From JAPSGM01 sp036556985 (lineage in GTDB: Bacteria; Chloroflexota; Limnocylindria; QHBO01): a stretch of 14,634 nucleotides of DNA. The notes beneath the pieces were generated by a model. That model searched no databases. It was given only the letters and a program-made list of their open reading frames with translations, and was not told where the DNA came from. The stretch covers positions 1 through 14,634 of the forward strand of contig DATBIK010000096.1 in the NCBI GenBank assembly GCA_036556985.1, in the 5' to 3' direction. This document shows, in pieces, positions 7,027 to 14,256 of the stretch. Position numbers and translations under genes: made by a program. Numbering within the stretch: position 1 is the stretch's first letter; each line of letters begins with the position of its first letter.

Positions 7027-7044
7027 CCGGCGACGGACGCCGCG

Positions 7045-7956
7045 TCAGACGGCGGGTTCGCAGTCGGCGGGCTCGTCCGGGAGCAGGGGGCGGGGCATGA
7101 CCGCGTACCGGTGGCCGCCGCCTCGCCAGCGGGTGAGCTGGTCGGCATCGGCGAGCGCGTCCCACCAGGCGTCGGCGTTCGCGCCGGTGACGACGCCGCA
7201 GCGCCAGCCCTCGACCCCGGTCGGCTCCCCGAAGCCTGCCGGGTCGCCGGGAAGCGGCCACGGCTCGATGCGCGGGGAGATCCCGTCCTGCGACTCGGCG
7301 TCATCATCGGCGTTGCGAGTGACGAGGCGGATGGCGTCGGGCGCGTATGGCGACCAGCCGTCGTCGGTCCAGGCCGAGGCGGGAACCCAGGACTCCAGGT
7401 CGGTGAGCTGGGCGGCGAGGTCGCTGAGCGCCTCATGGGCGTCCCGCTCCTCCGCCGTCAGTTGCGACAGGTCGCCGCCGATGCCGAGGGCGTAGGCGCT
7501 CACGACCACCTCGCGGCCGCCGGCGCGGAGCGTGAAGACGGTGTCCGCGGCATCCGCCACGAACTGCGCCGCGCCGTCCCAGGTGGCGCTGCGCTCGAGC
7601 GCCCCGCTGTCGAGCGCGGCGCGGAGGACCCGCTGCACGCCGTCCTCGGTCAGGCGGCGCTCCAGGAGCGGCGGAAGGATCGGTCCGGGGTAGATCGCGG
7701 GCACGGCGCCGGTGACGATGACCCGGCCGTCGCCGTGGAGCGAGAAGTGCGCGACGCGGGTGAGGTGGTACTCGTACGGCACGAAGCCACCGCGGTGCTC
7801 GACACGGAGCAGGACTGCGTCGCCCTCCGCGTGTGGGATCGAGCCGTCGAGCGACGGGAACGGCTGCTGGCTGCCGGTGCCGATGTCGAGCGCGCGGCAG
7901 CCGGCCGCCAGGCTGGCAACCAGCAGGAGCGCGACGAGACCGGACCGATGCCTCAT
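7045..7956 (-). CDS. Predicted lipoprotein, unknown function
   Basis: This 303-residue protein has a textbook lipoprotein signal: MRHR, a hydrophobic stretch, and lipobox SLAAGC with Cys at residue 20. The mature part is acidic with no further membrane helix. It contains a probable beta-rich segment (about 50-95, including HFSLHGDGRVIVTG), a stretch with helical character (about 95-125), another beta region (FTLRAGGREVVVSAYALG) and a C-terminal portion rich in Trp, Asp and Pro. I do not recognise a catalytic motif or named domain. ATG 7956 puts the signal peptide at the correct distance but has no clear Shine-Dalgarno. The gene is divergent from ctaG (75-base gap) and upstream of the oxidase operon on the same strand, so partial cotranscription with ctaC is possible, though ctaC has its own promoter. 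A link to oxidase biogenesis is only positional. Confidence 0.75.
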   Translation of the reverse strand: MRHRSGLVALLLVASLAAGCRALDIGTGSQQPFPSLDGSIPHAEGDAVLLRVEHRGGFVPYEYHLTRVAHFSLHGDGRVIVTGAVPAIYPGPILPPLLERRLTEDGVQRVLRAALDSGALERSATWDGAAQFVADAADTVFTLRAGGREVVVSAYALGIGGDLSQLTAEERDAHEALSDLAAQLTDLESWVPASAWTDDGWSPYAPDAIRLVTRNADDDAESQDGISPRIEPWPLPGDPAGFGEPTGVEGWRCGVVTGANADAWWDALADADQLTRWRGGGHRYAVMPRPLLPDEPADCEPAV

Positions 7957-7996
7957 GTCGCACCGGACGCCCGGCAGGCCCGCGGGGTTCCCGCGT

Positions 7997-8025
7997 TTGG
8001 CGCGAGACAGCATGCTCGCCACAAT
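7997..8025 (+). promoter_or_regulatory. Possible promoter giving a leaderless ctaG transcript
   Basis: TTGGCG (7997-8002) and CACAAT (8020-8025) are separated by 17 bases, each matching 4 of 6 consensus positions. The -10 ends 6 bases before the ctaG GTG at 8032, so transcription would begin at the start codon. A 6-bp palindrome with a 3-base loop (7981-7995) overlaps the upstream edge and might be an operator. Confidence 0.4.
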
Positions 8026-8031
8026 GGCCGG

Positions 8032-8994
8032 GTGACACCCATCGCGCGCGTGGCCGTCCTGACCTCGTCGCTCCTTGCCTCCGCCACCCTGCCGGCTGCC
8101 GTCCTGGCCCACGGCGCCGAGGCGCCGGAGCCGACGTTCCCCGCCGTCCTGCTGGCCTGGAGCCCGGACCCCGTCCCGCTCCTGGGCGTGGGCCTCGCGG
8201 CCGCCGCGTACCTGTGGGCCGTGCGCCGGCTGGCCGCGTCGGGCAGCCGCGCCCCGCACCCACGCTGGCGGACGGCGAGCTTCCTCGCCGGTCTGGGGGC
8301 GATCGTCGTGGCGCTGAACTCCCCGATCGAGGCGTACGAGGGGATCCTGTTCAGCGTCCACATGGTGCAGCACATGATCCTCGAGCTCGTCGCCGCACCG
8401 CTCCTCCTGCTCGGGGCACCGGTGACGCTCGCGCTGCGGGTGGCCACGCCATCGGTCCGGCGCCGGCTGCTCGGCGTGCTGCACAGCCGCGCGCTGACCG
8501 TCATCTCCTTCCCGCTCGTGGGCTGGCTCGTCTTCGCCGGGGTGAACTGGGGCTGGCACTTCAGCTCGCTCTACAACGATGCCCTCGAGAACGCCGCGCT
8601 CCACTACGTCCAGCACGCCAGCTTCCTGGCCGCGTCGCTCCTCTTCTGGTGGCCGGTGGTCGGGGCCGATCCGTCGCGATGGCGGCTCCCCTACCCGGTC
8701 CGCCTCTTCTACCTGTTCCTGGCCATGCCCCAGAACTCCTTCCTGGGCGTGGCGCTGATGGGCGCACCGGCCGTGCTGTACCCGCATTACCTCACCAACC
8801 TGCGCACCTGGGGGCCGAGCGCGGTCGCCGACCAGAACCTGGGCGGGATCCTGATGTGGGTCGTGGGCGACATGGTCTTCCTCGCCGCCATGGGCGCGGT
8901 GGTGGCCGCCTGGGTGCGGCACGAGGACCGTCGCACGGCGCGCCTCGACGCGCGGCTGGACGCCGAGCAGCGCGCCGCCCCGCCCGGGGGCTGA
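8032..8994 (+). CDS. ctaG: Cytochrome c oxidase assembly protein, Bacillus-type CtaG (caa3_CtaG family)
   Basis: The caa3_CtaG family consists of polytopic membrane proteins needed for active cytochrome c oxidase, probably in copper delivery to CuB; it is unrelated to Cox11, which shares the CtaG name. The 320-residue protein has an N-terminal signal-like helix (about 5-27) and about seven further helices. Family hallmarks are HMVQHMILELVAAPLLLLG (H110, H114), NWGWHFSSLYN (H176), LHYVQHASFL (H191, H195), MPQNSFLGVAL (232-242) and DQNLGGILMWVVGD (267-280). The C-terminal tail is charged and cytoplasmic. GTG 8032 is chosen because it precedes the signal-like helix directly and an in-frame extension upstream has no homology. 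It has no Shine-Dalgarno but a -10-like element 6 bases ahead. It converges on the ctaA-ctaB gene, leaving only 5 bases between the stops. Confidence 0.93.
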   Translation: MTPIARVAVLTSSLLASATLPAAVLAHGAEAPEPTFPAVLLAWSPDPVPLLGVGLAAAAYLWAVRRLAASGSRAPHPRWRTASFLAGLGAIVVALNSPIEAYEGILFSVHMVQHMILELVAAPLLLLGAPVTLALRVATPSVRRRLLGVLHSRALTVISFPLVGWLVFAGVNWGWHFSSLYNDALENAALHYVQHASFLAASLLFWWPVVGADPSRWRLPYPVRLFYLFLAMPQNSFLGVALMGAPAVLYPHYLTNLRTWGPSAVADQNLGGILMWVVGDMVFLAAMGAVVAAWVRHEDRRTARLDARLDAEQRAAPPGG

Positions 8995-9000
8995 GGCGGC
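8974..9000. terminator. Weak stem between convergent ctaG and ctaA-ctaB
   Basis: GCCGCC (8974-8979) can pair with GGCGGC (8995-9000), and the interior contains a CCC/GGG pairing. It spans the ctaG stop. The stem is short and the loop ill-defined, so it is only a candidate terminator in a junction with 5 bases between stops. Confidence 0.25.
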
Positions 9001-10856
9001 TAGCCGAGCGGCAGGCGGATGAGCGCGTCGGCGCCGACCGCCGCGAAGAGCAGGGTCAGGTAGCCGATCGAGAAGCGGAACAGGTTGATCGCCGCGCGGC
9101 CGTCACCGGCGTCGCGCTGGACGCGCAGGGCGTACCACACGAAGGCCGCGCCCAGGACCACGGCCGAGACGAGGTAGATGAGCCCCATCCGCGCCGCCGG
9201 GAAGAGGAGGAGGCTGACGGCCACGAGGAGGAGCGAGTAGAGCACGATCTGGCGCGCGGTCTCCGCCTCGCCGCGGACGACGGGGAGCATCGGCACCCGG
9301 GCAGCCGCGTAATCGGCCTGATAGCGCAGGGCGAGCGCCCAGAAGTGGGGCGGCGTCCAGTAGAAGATGATGGCGAACAGGACGAGCGCCGGGATCCCCA
9401 CCTCGCCGGTCACCGCCGCCCAGGCCACGAGCACCGGGACGCAGCCGGCCGCCCCGCCGATGACGATGTTCTGCGGGCTGCGGCGCTTGAGCCAGAGGGT
9501 GTAGACGAAGACGTAGAAGCCGATGGCGCTCGTGGCCAGCAGCGCGGAGAGAAGGTTCACCGTCAGCGCCAGCCAGGCGAAGGCCGCCACGCTGAGCCCC
9601 ACGCCGAAGACGAGCGCGTGGGCCGGCTCCACGGCGTGCCGCGGCAGCGGACGGCCGCGGGTGCGCCGCATGACCGGATCGATGTCGCGATCGACGAACT
9701 GGTTGATGGCGTTCGCGCCGCCCGCCGCCAGCGTCCCGCCGATCACCACCGAGGCCACCAGCCACGGCGACGGGATGCCACCCGCGGCGAGGACCATGGT
9801 CGGGACGGTCGTCACGAGCAGGAGCTCGATGATGCGCGGCTTGGTGAGGGCCACGTACGCGCGCAGCGTGTCGGCCGTGCCGCCGCGCGCCTCCACGGGG
9901 GCGGGCTCCGGCACCCGGCGTGCGGCCGGCAGCCGGAGGGCGACGAGCAGGAGCCAGACGGTGACCGCGAAGAGGGCCGCGCCCACGGCCAGGTGCGGCA
10001 CCACGAACAGCGCCGACAGCCGCGACCAGACGTTCGCGCCGCCGAGCAGCAGCTGGACGCCGATGAGCACCGCGGCCGCAGCGGCCAGCCGACGGGCGCG
10101 GCTGTCGTCGGTGGCGCGGCGCACGGCCCAGGCCATCCACAGCACGAGGACCAGCAGCGCGATGGCCAACGCACGGTGCGCGAACTGGATGGCGTGCTCG
10201 GCGATGACGAGTTCGGGGAAGACGCTGCCGTTCATGAGCGGGAAGTCGGCGAAGGCCAGGCCCGCGTCGTGGCCGGTGACCCACGAGCCGAGCAGCATCT
10301 GCGCGAAGACGGCCGCCGCGGTGACGCCGATGAGCGTCGTCGGCAGCGCCGAGCGCCGGCCGGGCAGCGGGCCGTGGGCGGCGCGGTCGGCGATGAGGAT
10401 GGTCATGGCCAGCACGGTGAGCGCCATGCCGAGGTGGGCGGTCACGAGCTCCCGGGCCAGGCCCTCCGAGACGACGAAGCGGCCGAGCACCGACTGGACG
10501 ATGACGAGCACGCCCGCCACCACGGCGGCCACGAGCAGCACCCGGTCACGCCGCCGGTGGCTGAAGACGGTGATGAGGCCGATGATCCCCACCATCGGCC
10601 CGACCGCCAGGGCAGCGATGAGCCGATGGGTGTGCTCGATCCATACGTGGGCATCGGCGGCGGGGATCCAGTCGTTGAAGGCGAAGCAGCCCGGCCAGTC
10701 CGGGCAGGCCAGGCCGGAGTCGGTGGCGCGAACGAGGCCACCCACCGCGATGAGGATGAACGTCGCGATCGACGCGGCAATGGCCAGCCTGGCGAATCGG
10801 CTCAATCGGGTTCCTTCGGGCGCCGCAGCGCGGGACAGGGCGTGGGCATCGGGCAC
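9000..10856 (-). CDS. Fused haem A synthase (CtaA/Cox15) and protohaem IX farnesyltransferase (CtaB)
   Basis: One 618-residue polypeptide carries both steps from haem B to haem A. Residues about 18-310 are CtaA: an extracytoplasmic cysteine pair C51/C57 (GLACPDWPGC), E74/H77 (EHTHR) and conserved haem-ligand histidines near H141, H227 and H288, over eight helices. Residues about 331-618 are CtaB, a UbiA-family prenyltransferase. It starts LTKPRIIELLL and has the first Asp-rich motif NQFVDRDID (N385, D389, D393), the RRTRGRPLP block, SPQNIVIGGAAGCVP and the second motif RYQADYAAARVPMLP. The start is GTG 10856, with no Shine-Dalgarno but TATCAT 5 bases upstream. It lies 21 bases after the rhomboid gene on the same strand. 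Similar CtaA-CtaB fusions are known in Chloroflexota. Product haem A serves the CtaD subunit encoded nearby. Confidence 0.96.
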   Translation of the reverse strand: MPDAHALSRAAAPEGTRLSRFARLAIAASIATFILIAVGGLVRATDSGLACPDWPGCFAFNDWIPAADAHVWIEHTHRLIAALAVGPMVGIIGLITVFSHRRRDRVLLVAAVVAGVLVIVQSVLGRFVVSEGLARELVTAHLGMALTVLAMTILIADRAAHGPLPGRRSALPTTLIGVTAAAVFAQMLLGSWVTGHDAGLAFADFPLMNGSVFPELVIAEHAIQFAHRALAIALLVLVLWMAWAVRRATDDSRARRLAAAAAVLIGVQLLLGGANVWSRLSALFVVPHLAVGAALFAVTVWLLLVALRLPAARRVPEPAPVEARGGTADTLRAYVALTKPRIIELLLVTTVPTMVLAAGGIPSPWLVASVVIGGTLAAGGANAINQFVDRDIDPVMRRTRGRPLPRHAVEPAHALVFGVGLSVAAFAWLALTVNLLSALLATSAIGFYVFVYTLWLKRRSPQNIVIGGAAGCVPVLVAWAAVTGEVGIPALVLFAIIFYWTPPHFWALALRYQADYAAARVPMLPVVRGEAETARQIVLYSLLLVAVSLLLFPAARMGLIYLVSAVVLGAAFVWYALRVQRDAGDGRAAINLFRFSIGYLTLLFAAVGADALIRLPLG

Positions 10857-10861
10857 CCGAG

Positions 10862-10867
10862 ATGATA
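10862..10867 (-). promoter_or_regulatory. -10-like element abutting the ctaA-ctaB start
   Basis: TATCAT, a 5-of-6 match to TATAAT, ends 5 bases before GTG 10856 and lies in the 21-base gap after the rhomboid stop. No good -35 box is seen. It suggests the fusion gene can be transcribed separately as a leaderless message. Confidence 0.4.
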
Positions 10868-10877
10868 CCCAGACGCG

Positions 10878-11597
10878 TCAGCCGTAGCGAGGGCGGGGGG
10901 ATGGGAGTGCGCGGAAGAGGAGCCCGGCCACCACGCCGGCCGCGAAGCCGCCGATGTGGGCGAGGTACGCCACGCCGCCCTCGCCGATGGGTGCGGCGAA
11001 CTGGGCGAATACCTGGAACGCGATCCACATGCCGATGGCGACGAGCGCCGGCACCTGGGTCAGGAACCGGAACAGGAAGACGGTGACGCGGTTGCCCGGG
11101 AAGAGCACGAGGTAGGCGCCGAGCACGCCGGAGATCGCCCCCGACGCGCCGAGCGTCGGGATCGGCGAGTCGGTGGCGCTCAGGATCTGGGCCAGGCTTC
11201 CGACCAGCCCCGCGAGCAGGTAGGCGACGATGAACGGGATCCGGCCGGCCCGATGCTCGACGTTGTCGCCGAAGACCCACAGGAACAGCATGTTGCCGCC
11301 GAGGTGGAGCAGGTCGCCGTGCATGAACATGCTCGACAGCAGGGTGAGCTGGATCGGGTCCGGGCCGGGCGCCTGCGGGACCCGGAATGACTGGCCCCCG
11401 ATGTCGACCAGTTCGGGGCGCACGAGATCCGTGCCGGTGGTGATCTCGAGCGGGATGGCGCTCCAGCCATAGAGGAATGGCTCGTTCGCCCCGAGCTGCT
11501 GGAGGAAGACGAAGACCGCGACGTTGGTGGCGATGAGCGCCAGCGTGACGATCGCTGGCCCATGGCCCGGCTCGTTCTGGTCGCCGATCGGGAACAT
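10878..11597 (-). CDS. Rhomboid-family intramembrane serine protease
   Basis: Rhomboids cleave substrates within or near transmembrane helices. The 239-residue protein has a short N-terminus, first helix (about 14-33), and an extracytoplasmic loop of about 50 residues (36-85). The HGDLLHLGGNMLFLWVFGD block follows, with the typical H-x-x-x-N oxyanion region (93-111). The catalytic serine is S152 in GASGAISG, and the catalytic histidine is H214 in AHIGGFAAG. Six helices are consistent with the bacterial rhomboid core. ATG 11597 has no Shine-Dalgarno; TACGAT lies 8 bases upstream. It sits between the MFS gene (39-base gap) and ctaA-ctaB (21-base gap) on the same strand, which suggests readthrough but not a shared pathway. 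Substrates cannot be inferred. Confidence 0.93.
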   Translation of the reverse strand: MFPIGDQNEPGHGPAIVTLALIATNVAVFVFLQQLGANEPFLYGWSAIPLEITTGTDLVRPELVDIGGQSFRVPQAPGPDPIQLTLLSSMFMHGDLLHLGGNMLFLWVFGDNVEHRAGRIPFIVAYLLAGLVGSLAQILSATDSPIPTLGASGAISGVLGAYLVLFPGNRVTVFLFRFLTQVPALVAIGMWIAFQVFAQFAAPIGEGGVAYLAHIGGFAAGVVAGLLFRALPSPRPRYG

Positions 11598-11605
11598 CGC
11601 GGCGG

Positions 11606-11611
11606 ATCGTA
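11606..11611 (-). promoter_or_regulatory. -10-like element upstream of the rhomboid gene
   Basis: TACGAT on the minus strand ends 8 bases before ATG 11597, with no Shine-Dalgarno in between and no evident -35. The spacing would place the transcription start within a base or two of the ATG. The same hexamer precedes ispG. Confidence 0.35.
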
Positions 11612-11636
11612 GCGCACGGGGCGTGCCACGCCCGCG

Positions 11637-13184
11637 TCAGCGGGGCTCGTTCGCGTCCTCGTCGCGGATGCCGACCCAGTTGACGGCGGCGCCCGAGGCG
11701 CAGAGGAGGGCCGCCACCAGCATCGCCAGCCGGAAGGCGTCGGTCGATGCCTCGCGCGCGGCATTCTGACGCTCCGGGCTCGAGGCCTCGGGGATGCGCA
11801 GCAGGGCGAACTCCTCGCGTACCGCGGGCTGGTCGACGTCGATGCCGGGCAGGCGCGCCTGGAGGCCGCCGTAGAAAGCGGCCGAGATGGCGATGAAGAC
11901 GACGGCGCTGGCCAGGATCGGGCCGATGCGGCTGATCGCGTTATTGATCGCCGAGGCGAGGCCGGAGTTTCCGGTGGGCACCGACGTCATCAACGCGGTC
12001 GTCAGCGGGGCGACCATGATCCCCAGTCCGATGCCGAACAGCACCACCGCCGGCAGCACGTCGACCAGGTAGCCCACCGGCGGGGCGAGTGTTGCCGGGT
12101 CGCCGAAGCTGGCGGCCCACGCCTCGCTGTCGGCCGGCAGGCGCAGGTACCACAGCAGTCCGGCCGCCATGAGTGCCGGCCCCACGGCCATGAAGCGACG
12201 CGGCCCGTGCTCGCCCGCGAGGCGGCCGGCACGCGTGGAGAGGAGGATGAGCGCGATGTCGGCCGGCACGAGCGCCAGTCCCGAGGCGAGCGCGGTGTAG
12301 CCGAAGGCCTGCTGCAGGAAGATGGCGATGACGTAGTACTTCAGGTAGATCGCTCCGTAGATGAGCAGCGTGGACAGGTTCGTGACGGTGAAGTTCCGCG
12401 AACGGAACAGGTGCGGCGGAACGAGCACCTCGCGGCGCATCGTCATGAGCGGGACGAGGCTGAGCGCGGCCACGGCACCGATGGCCAGCGCGGCCCACGC
12501 AACGGGATCGGTCCATTGCTGCTCCTGGCCGCGGATTGCGCCGTAGGCGAGGCCGCCCACCGCCAGCGCCACCGCCACCGCGCCGATCCAGTCGAAGCGC
12601 CCAGGCGCGTCCGGGCTGCGGCTCTCCGCGATGCGGGTGGCGGCGACGGCCACGCCAATCGCGCACAGCGGCACGTTGATGAAGAAGGCGACCTGCCAGC
12701 CGACGGTGTCGACCAGGAAGCCGCCGAGGGGCGGCCCGACGAGGGTCAGCGCGCTCGTGGCGGCGGCCCATACGCCGAAGGCCCAGCCCCGCTCCGCGCC
12801 GTCGAAGTTGGCGTTGATGAGCGCCAGCGAGGTGGGGACCAGGATGGCGCCGAACAGCCCCTGCACGAGGCGGGCGAGGATGAGGGCCTCCATGGTCGGC
12901 GCCAGGCCGCAGGCCAGGGAGGCCACGCCGAAGCCGGCCAGCCCGAGGACGAACATCCGCCGCCGCCCGTAGCGGTCGGCGAGTGCGCCGGCCAGGATGA
13001 GGAAGGCGGACAGGGTGAGCAGGTAGCCGTTGACGACGTACGACTGTCCCTCGAGGATGCCGACCACGCTCGTCGGCAGCTCGTCGGCCATCGTGCGCAG
13101 TGCGACGTTGACGACGGTCGAGTCCAGGAAGACGATGCCGGATCCGAGCACGACGGCGGTGAGGGTCCAGGTCCGGCGGGTCAC
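11637..13184 (-). CDS. MFS multidrug-type efflux transporter, DHA2 (14-span, EmrB/QacA-like) family
   Basis: A 515-residue proton-coupled drug:H+ antiporter-type permease in the cytoplasmic membrane. Family motifs are all present: D1 with an in-membrane aspartate, LDSTVVNVAL (D21); motif A, GALADRYGRRR (66-76); motif B, LARLVQGLFGA with R105; and motif C, GPPLGGFL (150-157), typical of exporters. Length and hydrophobic pattern fit 14 helices. A large extracytoplasmic loop (about 430-485, charged, ending AREASTDAF) precedes the last helix, as is common in this family. The start is GTG 13184, with TAGGCT 6 bases upstream and no Shine-Dalgarno. It is divergent from the molybdoenzyme gene (51-base gap). 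No adjacent TetR-type regulator is visible. Substrate is unknown. Confidence 0.94.
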   Translation of the reverse strand: MTRRTWTLTAVVLGSGIVFLDSTVVNVALRTMADELPTSVVGILEGQSYVVNGYLLTLSAFLILAGALADRYGRRRMFVLGLAGFGVASLACGLAPTMEALILARLVQGLFGAILVPTSLALINANFDGAERGWAFGVWAAATSALTLVGPPLGGFLVDTVGWQVAFFINVPLCAIGVAVAATRIAESRSPDAPGRFDWIGAVAVALAVGGLAYGAIRGQEQQWTDPVAWAALAIGAVAALSLVPLMTMRREVLVPPHLFRSRNFTVTNLSTLLIYGAIYLKYYVIAIFLQQAFGYTALASGLALVPADIALILLSTRAGRLAGEHGPRRFMAVGPALMAAGLLWYLRLPADSEAWAASFGDPATLAPPVGYLVDVLPAVVLFGIGLGIMVAPLTTALMTSVPTGNSGLASAINNAISRIGPILASAVVFIAISAAFYGGLQARLPGIDVDQPAVREEFALLRIPEASSPERQNAAREASTDAFRLAMLVAALLCASGAAVNWVGIRDEDANEPR

Positions 13185-13190
13185 GCCCGA

Positions 13191-13196
13191 AGCCTA
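13191..13196 (-). promoter_or_regulatory. -10-like element abutting the MFS start
   Basis: TAGGCT (TANNNT form) on the minus strand ends 6 bases before GTG 13184. It is one of two divergent hexamers in this 51-base gap; the 27 bases between them mean that any upstream elements overlap. Confidence 0.35.
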
Positions 13197-13223
13197 GCAG
13201 CGGGTCCGCTCGCGATGACCGCG

Positions 13224-13229
13224 TAGGAT
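13224..13229 (+). promoter_or_regulatory. -10-like element abutting the molybdoenzyme start
   Basis: TAGGAT ends 6 bases before ATG 13236, with no Shine-Dalgarno and no clear -35. It mirrors the TAGGCT that serves the divergent MFS gene, so the two promoters may be coordinately controlled. Confidence 0.4.
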
Positions 13230-13235
13230 GGACCG

Positions 13236-14234
13236 ATGAGCGCTGCCGCGCTCGATCGCCTGCTTGCCGTCCTGGTGGCGGCCCAGCTCGTCACCGGCCT
13301 GCTCTCGCTGCGCGCCGGGTCGCCGCCCACCGCGCCGCTGTTCGTGGCGCATGGCATCCTGGGCGGCGCGCTGCTCGTCGCGGTGGCCTGGAAGCTGAAG
13401 CGCTCGGTCGGCCCGGCGGTGCGTGCCCGGCGCTGGGGTCGCCTGGCGCTCGGCGCCCTGCTCGCGGCGGCGGCGCTTGCCGCGCTCGGCGGCGGCCTCG
13501 CCTGGGTGGCATCGGGCCGGATCCTGTACGTCGGGCCGTGGACGATCCTCACCCTGCACGTCCTCGCCGCGCTGGCGCTCGTGCCGATCGCGGCGCTGCA
13601 CCTGCTCCCCCGCCGATGGCGCCTCATCCGGCCCCCGCACAATCCCGCGGGCATCCGGATCTCGCGGCGCACGGCGCTCGCCTCGCTGGGGCTGGGAGCG
13701 CTGGGACTGGCGGCGTGGGCGGCGACGAACCTGAGCGACACCCTCGCCGGTGGGATGCGGCGCTTCACCGGCTCGCGCTGGCTGCCCGATGGCGGCGTCC
13801 CGCCGCCGACCACCTTCTTTGGCGAAGGCGCCGCGCCGATCGACCCCGCAACCTGGCGGCTCCACGTCCACGGTGCGGTGGCTACCGAGCTGTACCTGGG
13901 GCTCGACGACCTGGCGGCACTGGGCCTCGCGACGAGCCAGGCCGTCCTCGACTGCACGGGCGGCTGGGCGCTGCGCACCGAGTGGGAGGGCGCAACGCTC
14001 GGCGCCGTGCTCGACCGTGCCGCGCCAACGGGCGCCGCCCGCCACGCGACGGTGCGCTCGGTGACCGGCTGGTACGCGCTGCTGCCGCTGGACGAGGCGC
14101 GCGCCGCACTGCTGGCCACCCGGGTCGCGGGGCGGGAGCTCCCCCATGGCAACGGCGCCCCGTGCCGCCTCGTGGCGCCCGACCGCCGCGGGCTGGAGTG
14201 GGTGAAGTGGGTGACCGAGGTCGAGGTGAGCTGA
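13236..14234 (+). CDS. Membrane cytochrome b-like domain fused to a sulfite-oxidase-family molybdopterin oxidoreductase
   Basis: This 332-residue protein joins two modules. Residues 1-125 form four hydrophobic helices (about 8-26, 33-53, 69-93 and 102-124) with H39, and H108 and H122 spaced 14 apart on one helix, a pattern expected for haem b ligation. A very basic loop (126-145) ends in ISRRTALAS, a Tat-like twin-arginine motif (R144, R145), followed by a fifth helix (147-163). Residues about 200-332 match the oxidoreductase molybdopterin-binding fold: C240 in VLDCTGGWALR is the expected Mo-ligating cysteine, and LPHGNGAPCRLVAPD then GLEWVKWVTEVEV are typical closing motifs. The C-terminal dimerisation domain of true sulfite oxidases is absent, as in MsrP/YedY-like proteins. 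The likely role is an extracytoplasmic oxidoreductase exchanging electrons with the quinone pool; the substrate is unknown. The start is supported by a -10-like hexamer 6 bases upstream. Confidence 0.85.
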   Translation: MSAAALDRLLAVLVAAQLVTGLLSLRAGSPPTAPLFVAHGILGGALLVAVAWKLKRSVGPAVRARRWGRLALGALLAAAALAALGGGLAWVASGRILYVGPWTILTLHVLAALALVPIAALHLLPRRWRLIRPPHNPAGIRISRRTALASLGLGALGLAAWAATNLSDTLAGGMRRFTGSRWLPDGGVPPPTTFFGEGAAPIDPATWRLHVHGAVATELYLGLDDLAALGLATSQAVLDCTGGWALRTEWEGATLGAVLDRAAPTGAARHATVRSVTGWYALLPLDEARAALLATRVAGRELPHGNGAPCRLVAPDRRGLEWVKWVTEVEVS

Positions 14235-14256
14235 CGCGCTCGGGGGCGCCGCCGAG

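Noticed and set aside
7025..7045. CGGCG/CGCCG stem after the 303-residue lipoprotein gene as a terminator
   Set aside because: Only 5 bp with a 5-base loop and no T-tract; it overlaps the predicted oxidase promoter.
7833..10865. Plus-strand open frame of 1010 codons across ctaG and ctaA-ctaB
   Set aside because: It is low-complexity (Arg, Gly, Asp, His), spans two well-identified genes in wrong frames and has no homologous motif.
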